This document shows positions 8,460 through 15,138 of a stretch of DNA of 64,000 bases, piece by piece. Made by a program: the position numbers and the translations under genes. The stretch is taken from the NCBI GenBank assembly GCA_016931225.1, contig JAFGFE010000020.1:1-64000 (forward strand). Reading direction: 5' to 3'. Each line of letters opens with the position of its first letter. Within the stretch, counting starts at the first letter, position 1. Below the pieces are notes generated by a model. The model did not search any database and was not told the origin of the DNA. It saw only the letters and a program-made list of their open reading frames with translations. The stretch is from Candidatus Zymogenaceae bacterium (GTDB taxonomy: Bacteria; Desulfobacterota; Zymogenia; Zymogenales; Zymogenaceae).

Positions 8460-9683
8460 TCAGTGGGTGTTTTTATACACCAGCGAGACGAAGGTCCCGC
8501 CGGAGGAAAAACCGTTTTGGACCACATAGCGGATATCCGTCTTTCGGCCCGTACCCATGATGTGATTCAGGGGCGCAGCCGGGGTTACAAGCCCCGTCGT
8601 GGGGGGAGCCGTCCCCCGGGCAAGTGTGAGGCCCGCCAGCGCCGCTCGAACGCCGCCGGAGGAGGCGCTCTCTCCAACGGCCCCCTTCACAGACGATACC
8701 GCGGGACCTCCCTCCCCCTCGCCGAAGACCTCACGAATCGCCTTCGCCTCCAAATCGTCCAAGGCCGGATAGCCGCTTGCCGACGCGCTGATATACGACA
8801 CATCACCGGGGGAGATGCCGGCGCTCTCCAGCGCCCGGGTCAGGGCCAGGACAGGTCCCTGTGTCGACGTCGGCCAGTCGTTCAGCGGTGCGGGCGCCGT
8901 GCTCATGCCCCAGCCCACGACCTCCCCGTATATCTTTGCCCCCCGGCGCCGGGCCGACTCCTCCGATTCCAGGCAGATCACCCCCGCCCCCTCCCCCGCC
9001 ACGGCGCCGTTTCGGGAAACGTCGAAGGGCCGGGCCGCCTCGTCGCTTCCGTCCAGGGGGGAAAGCGCCCGAAAGCGGGTCAGGATTTCATATATCAGCC
9101 GTCCCATCACGTCCGCCCCCCCCGCGAACATTGCGTCCGCCCGCCCCTTTTGGATCTGGTTTGCGGCGAAACCGACGGCCGCCTCGCCCGAGGACTCCTT
9201 GTGGTTGACGGTCACGTTGATTCCCCGAAATCCCAGGGCGATGGAGGCGTGCCCCGCCGGGGCGTTCATGACGGTATTGGGAACCAGTATCGGGTTGACC
9301 GTCGTCGGCCCCTCGGTGAAGAGGGTGGTCGCAAACTGGACCGACACGTCCACGCTGCCATAGGCCACCCCCAGGCTTATCCCGACCCGATCGCGATTGT
9401 CGTCGTCGATATTGATGCCGGCGTCATCCATCGCCAGCTTCGCCGCCGCCACCGCGATCCGGGAGAGCCGATCCATTTTCCGAATCGCCTTTGACGGAAT
9501 GAACTCCTTCGCCTCGAAATCGACGATCTCCGCACACATGTGGGAGGGAAGCGACTCGGTATCGAAGGAGGAGGCCGGACGGATGCCCGTCTCCCCACTG
9601 ATGAGCCGATCGAAGACGCGATCCGCCTCGAAACCCAGGGGCGTGACCATTCCTACGCCGGTTATCACCACGGACCTACTCAT
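8460..9683 (-). CDS. Ketosynthase-like protein without catalytic residues (chain-length-factor type)
   Basis: A 407-residue thiolase-fold protein of the FabF/KS family. Aligned by eye with its neighbour, the active-site Cys is replaced by Glu163 (context HKESSGEAA), the first His by Ser301 (ISASASGYP) and the second His by Glu338 (KGAVGESASS). In type II polyketide and aryl-polyene systems, a KS-beta or chain-length factor with a lost Cys pairs with an active KS-alpha. That is the simplest reading here, as a heterodimer partner of the adjacent gene. The start at 9683 (MSRSVVITGVGMVTPLG) is the family N-terminus and overlaps the upstream gene by eight bases, which suggests translational coupling. 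An upstream open extension to 9830 is not used. Confidence 0.9.
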   Translation of the reverse strand: MSRSVVITGVGMVTPLGFEADRVFDRLISGETGIRPASSFDTESLPSHMCAEIVDFEAKEFIPSKAIRKMDRLSRIAVAAAKLAMDDAGINIDDDNRDRVGISLGVAYGSVDVSVQFATTLFTEGPTTVNPILVPNTVMNAPAGHASIALGFRGINVTVNHKESSGEAAVGFAANQIQKGRADAMFAGGADVMGRLIYEILTRFRALSPLDGSDEAARPFDVSRNGAVAGEGAGVICLESEESARRRGAKIYGEVVGWGMSTAPAPLNDWPTSTQGPVLALTRALESAGISPGDVSYISASASGYPALDDLEAKAIREVFGEGEGGPAVSSVKGAVGESASSGGVRAALAGLTLARGTAPPTTGLVTPAAPLNHIMGTGRKTDIRYVVQNGFSSGGTFVSLVYKNTH

Positions 9684-10917
9684 GAGTAACCCCCTCCTCA
9701 GTGAATCGTCCGATGATAATCGTCGTGTTGTTGCCGCCGAAGGCGAACGAGTTGGAGAGAAAGATGTCCATCGACCCCTCCCGGGCGCCTTCCGTGACGT
9801 AGTCCAGGTCGCACTCCGGGTCCGGCTCACTGTAATGGATGGTGGGGGGGATGAAGCCGTCGTTCATGGCGAGGATGGAGGCGACGGCCTCCAGGGCCCC
9901 CGCGGCCCCCAGGGTGTGGCCGATCATCGACTTTGTGGACGAGACCGGCACATCGTAGGCGCGTTTTCCGAACACCGCCTTGATCGCGGCGGTCTCCACC
10001 GCGTCGTTGGCGGGGGTGGCGGTGCCGTGGGCGTTGATGTAGTCGATCCGGGAGGCGTCGATGCCGGCATCATTCAGCGCCGCACGCATGGAGCGGGCCG
10101 CGCCCCCCGCATCGGGGTCGGGTGCGGTCATGTGGTGTGCGTCGCAGGTAACGCCGTAGCCGAGGAACTCGGCGAAGATATTTGCCCCCCGCTCCTTCGC
10201 GTATGAGAGGGCCTCCAGGATGACAATCCCCGCCCCCTCGCCCAGGGAGAGCCCCTGGCGGTTTTTATCGAAGGGCTTCGGGTATTCGGGGTCCACGGAG
10301 CGAAGCGAGTTGAACCCGGCGTAGGTAATGCGCGAGAGCGGCTCGGTCCCCCCGGTCACCGCCACACGGCACACACCGTCCCTGATCAGGTCCGCGGCGT
10401 AGCCCATGGCGTTGGCGCTGGAGGAGCAGGCGGTCATGAACGTGGTCTTGGGGCCGAAAAGGGAGAACTTACTCGCGATGTGATCGGCGCTCGCCGCACA
10501 ATGGAGCGGAGCCATCTTGGAAAACCTGGCCCGCTCGGGGCCGTTCGTGATGTATTCGCGAAAGAACTCCTCCCCCTGGAGCATGCCGCCCGCGCCGCCG
10601 CCGATGATCACCCCGGTATCGGAAGCAAGCTCCTCCGGGAAGGGGAACAGCCCCGCGGAGGACAACGCCTCCACCGCGGCGGCGAAGGCCAGAAGATCCG
10701 CCCGGGACATGCGATGGGTGCGAAACTCCTTCGGGATCATCTTTCGCGGATCGAAGTCCGTCACCTCGCCGCCTGTGTGGGTGCGGTAGTCCGTGGTGTC
10801 GAAGACGGAAATAGGCCCCACGCCGCACCGCCCCTCTTTCAGGGCTGTGGCGTATTCACTGATATTTTTGGAGACGGCGTTGACCGTCCCCAAACCTGTT
10901 ATGACGACTCGTTCCAC
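9676..10917 (-). CDS. Beta-ketoacyl synthase, catalytically complete (KS-alpha/FabF-like)
   Basis: A 413-residue condensing enzyme with the full triad: Cys164 in TACSSSANA, His297 in NAHGTATPANDA and His334 in KSMIGHTLGAAG. It should carry out decarboxylative Claisen condensation of an acyl thioester with malonyl-ACP. The N-terminus MERVVITGLGTVNAVS is intact and no transmembrane segment is seen. It is the first gene of an operon followed by the inactive KS-like protein and two acyl-CoA ligases. No acyl carrier protein, ketoreductase or dehydratase gene is next to it, unlike a fab locus, so a dedicated pathway borrowing a carrier from elsewhere is more likely than housekeeping FabF. Confidence 0.93.
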   Translation of the reverse strand: MERVVITGLGTVNAVSKNISEYATALKEGRCGVGPISVFDTTDYRTHTGGEVTDFDPRKMIPKEFRTHRMSRADLLAFAAAVEALSSAGLFPFPEELASDTGVIIGGGAGGMLQGEEFFREYITNGPERARFSKMAPLHCAASADHIASKFSLFGPKTTFMTACSSSANAMGYAADLIRDGVCRVAVTGGTEPLSRITYAGFNSLRSVDPEYPKPFDKNRQGLSLGEGAGIVILEALSYAKERGANIFAEFLGYGVTCDAHHMTAPDPDAGGAARSMRAALNDAGIDASRIDYINAHGTATPANDAVETAAIKAVFGKRAYDVPVSSTKSMIGHTLGAAGALEAVASILAMNDGFIPPTIHYSEPDPECDLDYVTEGAREGSMDIFLSNSFAFGGNNTTIIIGRFTEEGVTHE

Positions 10918-10966
10918 GATACGGCGTCCGCCTGTATGTTGAATATTTTACAGTGTATTGTTTGGT

Positions 10967-10995
10967 ATTGTATCCAAGGGGACCTGTCTTTTCAA
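10967..10995 (-). promoter_or_regulatory. Sigma70-like promoter for the ketosynthase operon
   Basis: Minus strand: TTGAAA, 17-base spacer, TACAAT, about 50 bases upstream of the ketosynthase ATG at 10917. Both boxes are one base from consensus and the spacing is optimal. Confidence 0.6.
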
Positions 10996-11226
10996 CCGAA
11001 AAAGTGAGACCTTCGATATGAGTGTTGTCACTACGGTTTTCTCTTTCGAATCGAGTACCTCGTTATGCTTCGTCATACGTTTTCCCACTAGAAAAACCGT
11101 CAAATAAATTTATATATAAACAAATATAATGTTTATTATAATAAAATATTTTACACTTTCTATCAACATGCTAAATATTACTTGATTTCAGCCGGAACCA
11201 TGATATATTTGATAAAAGGAAAAACT
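10996..11226. other. AT-rich divergent intergenic region
   Basis: Gap between the divergent ketosynthase and SieB-like genes. From about 11100 to 11180 it is almost entirely A and T (runs such as aaatttatatataaac), very unlike the surrounding DNA. Several possible -10 boxes for the plus-strand gene lie here but none has a clear -35 partner. The composition suggests acquired DNA or a bound nucleoid-protein target. Confidence 0.6.
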
Positions 11227-11796
11227 ATGAAAAAAATCTGCAATGTGCTCGTATCCATCTTTAAAAAAACCTCCGCCTTTGTTATCGATCAATTAAAAGA
11301 CCCGAAGATCGCACTTTTTCTTTTTATAAGCTCGGCTCTCTTGTTATTCCTGCCACAATCAATTCTCACACATCTGGAAATAGACGCTTTCATTGAAGGG
11401 AAAAGAAGGCTGATTGGTCTTGTGTTTTTTTATTCCGTCAAGTGTTTTCTGGCCATCCTTGTCTTCTGGGTCCTGGTGCGGATTAAAGACAAAATAAAGG
11501 CCAAACGCCTCGCACAAAACGGAAGACCGGCTTTGCGTGATCTCACATCAGAAGAAAAAACATTCCTTGCGGGATTTTTCGTTCTGGAATCAAAAACACA
11601 GCATATCGACGTTCGAGATATTTCGCTTGATGGACTTATTTGTAACAATATTCTCTTTCTGGCCTCGAATATCAGCCTGGCCGAATCAAGGATTAACTAT
11701 CATATGCACTCCTGGGTGTGGAAGGAGTTGAAGAGATATCCGGAGTTGTTGGAACCGGAATTGTCCGACCTCGCAAATACCATGCAGGGGGCTTAG
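11227..11796 (+). CDS. Membrane protein resembling the superinfection exclusion B (SieB) family
   Basis: A 189-residue protein. The start at 11227 (MKKICNVLV) has AAAGGA eight bases upstream; the frame is open to 11182. Two membrane segments are seen at about residues 28-48 (IALFLFISSALLLFLPQS) and 64-85 (IGLVFFYSVKCFLAILVFWV), then a cytoplasmic domain with DLTSEEKTFLAGFF, a His-Asp-rich middle and the C-terminal WVWKELKRYPELL. This layout matches what I know of SieB-like proteins: two N-terminal helices and a small domain beginning L-T-x-x-E-K. SieB of P22/lambda aborts superinfecting phage, but many chromosomal family members are untested. The gene is lower in G+C than its neighbours. Confidence 0.6.
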   Translation: MKKICNVLVSIFKKTSAFVIDQLKDPKIALFLFISSALLLFLPQSILTHLEIDAFIEGKRRLIGLVFFYSVKCFLAILVFWVLVRIKDKIKAKRLAQNGRPALRDLTSEEKTFLAGFFVLESKTQHIDVRDISLDGLICNNILFLASNISLAESRINYHMHSWVWKELKRYPELLEPELSDLANTMQGA

Positions 11797-11903
11797 ATTA
11801 TTTCTCACATAAGAAACGAACATATATGAATGGATGGATACACCCGGGGTGATCGCCTCATGTAATATCCTTTCAGTGTGCCCTCTGGTTGGTTACCCTA
11901 TCG

Positions 11904-11960
11904 TCTCATTGAAGTGCGTTGAATGAGATTATAACTGATTTCACAAGGGAATTCTCCCTT
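11904..11960. repeat. Two small hairpins in the gap after the SieB-like gene
   Basis: TCTCATT-gaagtgcgttg-AATGAGA at 11904-11928 and AAGGGA-attc-TCCCTT at 11945-11960, the latter followed by a mixed T-rich stretch to 11982. They may end the SieB-like transcript. Nothing else is seen in 11797-11983. Confidence 0.4.
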
Positions 11961-11983
11961 TATTACGGCGCTTTTTTATTTCC

Positions 11984-12012
11984 TTGACATGCATAAAATC
12001 CTAATGTAATAT
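11984..12012 (+). promoter_or_regulatory. Strong sigma70 promoter for the RRM gene
   Basis: TTGACA at 11984-11989, a 17-base spacer, TAATAT at 12007-12012. The -35 box is perfect and the -10 box differs at one position. Transcription would start near 12019, leaving an unusually long leader of about 200 bases before the ATG at 12217. Confidence 0.8.
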
Positions 12013-12018
12013 TATTAC

Positions 12019-12216
12019 AGTATCAGGACACCGTGTCCTGAATTTGTTGTGCTGCCGTAGAGAGAGTTGAGACGTCTCCATCCGGGCGTCAGACAATTTC
12101 TTCAGCAGCTTTTTTGTTTCTCGAGTTTAATGATGTGTATGAATAAGAGGTATCGCTGTTTTCCTTCTTTCACCTCCGATAGCGTCCGTTATTAAAAAGA
12201 GAAAAAGGAGTCAAGA
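12019..12216 (+). ncRNA. Long structured leader of the RRM gene, possible small RNA or attenuator
   Basis: The untranslated leader starts with an 8-bp perfect hairpin TCAGGACA-ccg-TGTCCTGA (12023-12041), then a GCTGC (12051-12055) that can pair with GCAGC (12105-12109) just before six T residues (12110-12115). A 10-bp palindrome gagacgtctc lies at 12069-12078 in between. This could be a roughly 95-nucleotide RNA ending at the T-run, or a leader that terminates conditionally, or a cold-shock type leader. No known riboswitch class was recognised. The rest of the leader up to the AAAGGAG ribosome-binding site has no clear structure. Confidence 0.45.
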
Positions 12217-12477
12217 ATGCAAGGGAAAAAGCTTTTTGTTGGAAACCTCAGTTACTCGGTAACGTCGGAAGATCTTTCTAATCTCTTTTCAGAACATGGA
12301 GAGGTCGTGGAGGCCAAGGTCATCGAGGGCAAGGGATTCGGATTCGTTGAGATGTCGTCCCAGGCCGAAGCCGAGCAGGCGAAGGACGCGCTGCACGGTA
12401 AGGATTTCTCCGGACGCTCTCTCAATGTCGATGAAGCCAAGCCTCCCCGGAACAGGGATAGAGGCGGCTATCGATAG
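12217..12477 (+). CDS. RRM-domain RNA-binding protein
   Basis: An 86-residue single RNA recognition motif. RNP2 is LFVGNL at residues 6-11 and RNP1 is KGFGFVEM near residue 40; the short tail is NRDRGGYR, like the glycine/arginine tails of bacterial and cyanobacterial Rbp proteins. Compared with the standard RRM the loop before RNP1 is short. It binds single-stranded RNA in the cytoplasm; in several bacteria such genes respond to cold or act as RNA chaperones. The ribosome-binding site AAAAAGGAG lies seven to eight bases before the ATG. Monocistronic, with its own promoter and terminator. Confidence 0.93.
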   Translation: MQGKKLFVGNLSYSVTSEDLSNLFSEHGEVVEAKVIEGKGFGFVEMSSQAEAEQAKDALHGKDFSGRSLNVDEAKPPRNRDRGGYR

Positions 12478-12505
12478 TATCACACCCGATACGAAAACCA
12501 ACGAA

Positions 12506-12537
12506 GGAAGGGAAGGCACTGTCTTCCCTTCCTTTTT
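12506..12537 (+). terminator. Intrinsic terminator of the RRM gene
   Basis: GGAAGGGAAG-gcactgt-CTTCCCTTCC followed by five T residues. A 10-bp perfect stem. It ends exactly where the convergent TPR gene ends. Confidence 0.85.
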
Positions 12538-12959
12538 CATTCGACCCGCCCGAGTCCTTCCAGCTTTATACACGCCCGCTCCAGGCCAAGCTCACACGCC
12601 CGCCTGAAACCGGCCCTCGCACGATCCCTTTCATCCATGAGAACATAGGTAAAGCCGAGGCAGTAATACGCATCGGCATCCCCCGGGTCCATGCGAACAA
12701 CCTCCTTGAAATCAGAAACGGCCTCTCGAAATCGTGACAGATAGATATACGCGTTCCCCCTGTCGAAATACGCCTTTTTGTACTGTGGGTCTCTCTCGAC
12801 GGCCCTCGTGTAGCAGTAAACGGCCTGTTCAAATTCAGATGATTTCATGTGCTCAAAACCCCTGGTGTACCAGGTCACCCCGCTTTTGGATCGTGCCTTC
12901 ATTGATGCGGCAAAGAGGTCGATGATGTATTCCGTCACCATCCCATCACATCCGATCAT
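12537..12959 (-). CDS. TPR-repeat protein (short)
   Basis: A 140-residue protein with about two and a half tetratricopeptide repeats: WYTRGFEHMKSSEFEQAVYCY, AYFDRGNAYIYLSRFREAV and AYYCLGFTYVLMDERDRA. It ends in an ACELGLERAC segment. Start chosen at the ATG at 12959, preceded by AGAGGTGAC, rather than 13097, because the upstream extension is basic low-complexity sequence. TPRs mediate protein-protein contacts. It resembles the TPR gene at 14161-14916 in repeat pattern and in its A-C-x-x-G-x-E-x-A-C end, so the two are probably paralogues flanking the AT-rich gene. Partner unknown. Confidence 0.8.
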   Translation of the reverse strand: MIGCDGMVTEYIIDLFAASMKARSKSGVTWYTRGFEHMKSSEFEQAVYCYTRAVERDPQYKKAYFDRGNAYIYLSRFREAVSDFKEVVRMDPGDADAYYCLGFTYVLMDERDRARAGFRRACELGLERACIKLEGLGRVE

Positions 12960-13124
12960 GTCACCTCTGTTCTCCTGAATGCGCATCTTCCGTGCCCCGA
13001 TTGCACACGGCCCGTTTCGCCGACCGCCCGCTCGACCGGCCGAAAAGCCCGCCGTCTTTCCTTTTAAACCTGTTTTTAGCATACTCGCTCCCGTCACAAC
13101 AAAACGTGATATCGCTCATGTTTT

Positions 13125-13141
13125 TTTAAGTTTTTCTTAAA
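13125..13141. repeat. Small AT-rich inverted repeat in a 325-base gap
   Basis: TTTAAG-ttttt-CTTAAA. It lies in the gap 12960-13284 upstream of the TPR gene. The rest of that gap holds no convincing gene; its left part could code for an N-terminal extension of the TPR protein, and its right part is AT-rich like the next gene. Confidence 0.35.
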
Positions 13142-13284
13142 CTAAAAGATGTTTCATTACCTACGGCGATAGATGCGTAGACTGCTGATAAAGACCGTTG
13201 GATTGGTGGGAAATATGTTAAAGAAAACCGATAAATAGGTAGCATCGAGGAGACACACAGTAGGCAGTTGCACGATTTTACAGC

Positions 13285-14016
13285 TTACAATTTTTCTTCC
13301 AATCTATTTATCAAGTATTTAACTATAGCATCTGCAAACTCGAATACAGTTATAACATTTCCTTTATCAACAAATGGTTTTGCATAAGATTGAATAATTG
13401 GATTGTCGTCAGCATACATATCCTTTTCTTCATATTGTTGTGTTTCAAAATTCAGAATCTTTGCTTTTTCCACTACTGCTCCTTTTGTAATACTTCTCAA
13501 ATTATAATGTATATATGGATTGCGAATGTTTTTCCTAAAAGATTTAAGTTCTTTGGCAGGCTTTGATCCCAATAGTCCAACTTTTTTGGCTCTTCCAATG
13601 GATTCTCCAAAATCCATTTTTTCAAATTCTTCCCATTTTTCAGGATCATATTCTCCATATCCTCCAACTTCTTTTGTATAAGTTGTACGCTTCAGTGTAA
13701 ATTCTATTAAGATTGCAGAAAGGGTAATTGCAGCTCCATTAAGACTAAATAGAATACATTCTTGAATTTCCCTATAGAGTGACCGTATTGATTGTGAAAA
13801 AAATTCATTTGGTACGGGAGGCAATTCCTTTTCCAATTTAATTGCAGACTCTAATCGTTCTTTAAAAAGTTCAGGTAATGTTTTATTGTGTGCAATCTCT
13901 ATGGGAACTCCTTTTTCCCTGAGTTTTTCGATACCATTTGGATTTACAATAATAGTATCCGATCCTTGTGACAATCTTGTCATTAAATCAGCAAGACTAT
14001 TCTCTTTTTTTGTCAT
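13285..14016 (-). CDS. HEPN-like protein of foreign composition
   Basis: A 243-residue protein rich in Lys, Ile, Glu and Asn, encoded by DNA that is by eye only about one third G+C, against mostly over half around it. Residues 72-110 form long helices and residues 161-171 read RKNIRNPYIHY, which contains R165-x4-H170, the R-x4-6-H signature of HEPN ribonuclease-like domains, here as the common R-N-x-x-x-H-Y form. HEPN proteins act as toxins or RNases in defence and toxin-antitoxin systems, but some are inactive. No partner nucleotidyltransferase or antitoxin gene is next to it. The start at 14016 has AGGA seven bases upstream. Assignment rests on one motif and helix pattern. Confidence 0.6.
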   Translation of the reverse strand: MTKKENSLADLMTRLSQGSDTIIVNPNGIEKLREKGVPIEIAHNKTLPELFKERLESAIKLEKELPPVPNEFFSQSIRSLYREIQECILFSLNGAAITLSAILIEFTLKRTTYTKEVGGYGEYDPEKWEEFEKMDFGESIGRAKKVGLLGSKPAKELKSFRKNIRNPYIHYNLRSITKGAVVEKAKILNFETQQYEEKDMYADDNPIIQSYAKPFVDKGNVITVFEFADAIVKYLINRLEEKL

Positions 14017-14108
14017 GGCTTGTTCCTGATAACACTACAAAGCAATATGATTTCTTTTTAAAAAATAGCCCCTCCCTAATTACATGGCTAACATTCTCAA
14101 CCACCTTC

Positions 14109-14162
14109 TCACCCGATATCCAAAAGCGACAGCCTTCCCGCAAAGCGGGTCATCAGCACTTC
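14109..14162 (-). repeat. Truncated copy of the recG 3' end
   Basis: 54 bases that match 15085-15138, the last 18 codons including the stop of recG, at 50 of 54 positions with no gaps, in the same orientation. The copy ends within two bases of the stop of the TPR gene at 14161. It carries no start and is not expressed as a gene. It looks like one side of a target-site duplication or a leftover of tandem duplication. Confidence 0.85.
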
Positions 14163-14916
14163 ACAGTTCTCCCAGGATGGTGCACGCCTCTTCCTCGCCT
14201 TTTTCGCAAGCCGCCGCAAGGTCTACCTTCGCCTTTTCCACATCCCCCATGTCCCGATACATCAAACCCCGATTGAAATACGCCTCACTGTTATCCGGGT
14301 CCAGCTCAATGGCTTTCCCGAAATCCTCGACGGCCTCGTTATACCGGCCCATATTCTTATAGGCGATCCCCCGAGCGGTGTACGCATCGACACGTTCTCT
14401 ATCCAGCTTGATAACCATATCGAAGTCATCGATCGCCTCTTCATAGCGCTCCAACTCCATGTAAGCGGATCCCCGGTTGTAGTATGCTTCGATATTTCCC
14501 GGATTCTCCTCGATCGCCGATGTGAAAAAGTTGACGGCCTCTTCATAGGCTCCCCCCTCGGCGAAGGAACGCCCTATCATGTTATTATGGGATGACAGCT
14601 TGATATTCCACTCGCTGGGACCTTCAGTGGTTGAGTCGTTTTCGGAGCCTTCGTTTTGAGACATTGGCGCCTTGTTATCGATTTCGCGGCCCGGAGAAAC
14701 AGAGATGATTTCCCGGACATGGTACGCCGCCTTCTTGAAAAACTCTTCAACTCTTTCGAATGATTTGCCCCCAAAAAAATACTCATTTACTATTCTCGTT
14801 ACCTTTGTATCGGAGCATTCACACACGACACCCAGAACCAGACAGAGGATTATAAAAAGCGCGACGATATCCCTCGGATCCCGCAGGTTGATTTGCATGT
14901 TCAGGATATTTCTCAT
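14161..14916 (-). CDS. Membrane-anchored TPR-repeat protein
   Basis: A 251-residue protein with an N-terminal hydrophobic segment (IVALFIILCLVLGVVCEC, about residues 16-33) that is a signal anchor or lipoprotein-like signal (Cys after VVCEC), a polar linker to about residue 110, then four TPR repeats (NNMIGRSFAEGGAYEEAV, AYYNRGSAYMELERYEEAI, AYTARGIAYKNMGRYNEAV, AYFNRGLMYRDMGDVEKA). The C-terminus ACEKGEEEACTILGEL is shared in pattern with the TPR gene at 12537. Probably periplasmic-facing scaffold. The start is uncertain: ATG at 14916 is used, TTG at 14931 and ATG at 14898 are alternatives. It lies between the recG-end copy and recG itself. Confidence 0.82.
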   Translation of the reverse strand: MRNILNMQINLRDPRDIVALFIILCLVLGVVCECSDTKVTRIVNEYFFGGKSFERVEEFFKKAAYHVREIISVSPGREIDNKAPMSQNEGSENDSTTEGPSEWNIKLSSHNNMIGRSFAEGGAYEEAVNFFTSAIEENPGNIEAYYNRGSAYMELERYEEAIDDFDMVIKLDRERVDAYTARGIAYKNMGRYNEAVEDFGKAIELDPDNSEAYFNRGLMYRDMGDVEKAKVDLAAACEKGEEEACTILGEL

Positions 14917-15084
14917 GTATGCAGACGTCAATCCACTCTATGAATTTCTTAGAGTATTCCCATGTGCAGGATAATTACATGTCTGTCGATAGAGCCGGGG
15001 AGAAATGGTATCCCTGCGTTTCCCGCCCCTCGTTTCCGTAATATGGAGCCATACACAAAATCGGCGGGCCTTCGGAGACACCCT

Positions 15085-15138
15085 TCACCCGATATCCAGA
15101 AGCGACAGCCTGCCCGCAAAGCGGGTCATCAAGACTTC
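15085..15138 (-). repeat. Parental copy of the duplicated recG 3' end
   Basis: Last 54 bases of recG, from codon 18 before the end to the TGA. It is repeated at 14109-14162 with four mismatches. The repeat unit begins exactly at the recG stop codon. Confidence 0.85.

Noticed and set aside
10480-11007. 175-codon frame opposite the ketosynthase start.
   Set aside because: Covers conserved ketosynthase codons on the other strand, without signals of its own.
12537-13097. Longer TPR protein starting at 13097.
   Set aside because: The extra residues are basic and low-complexity, and the ATG at 12959 has a good ribosome-binding site.
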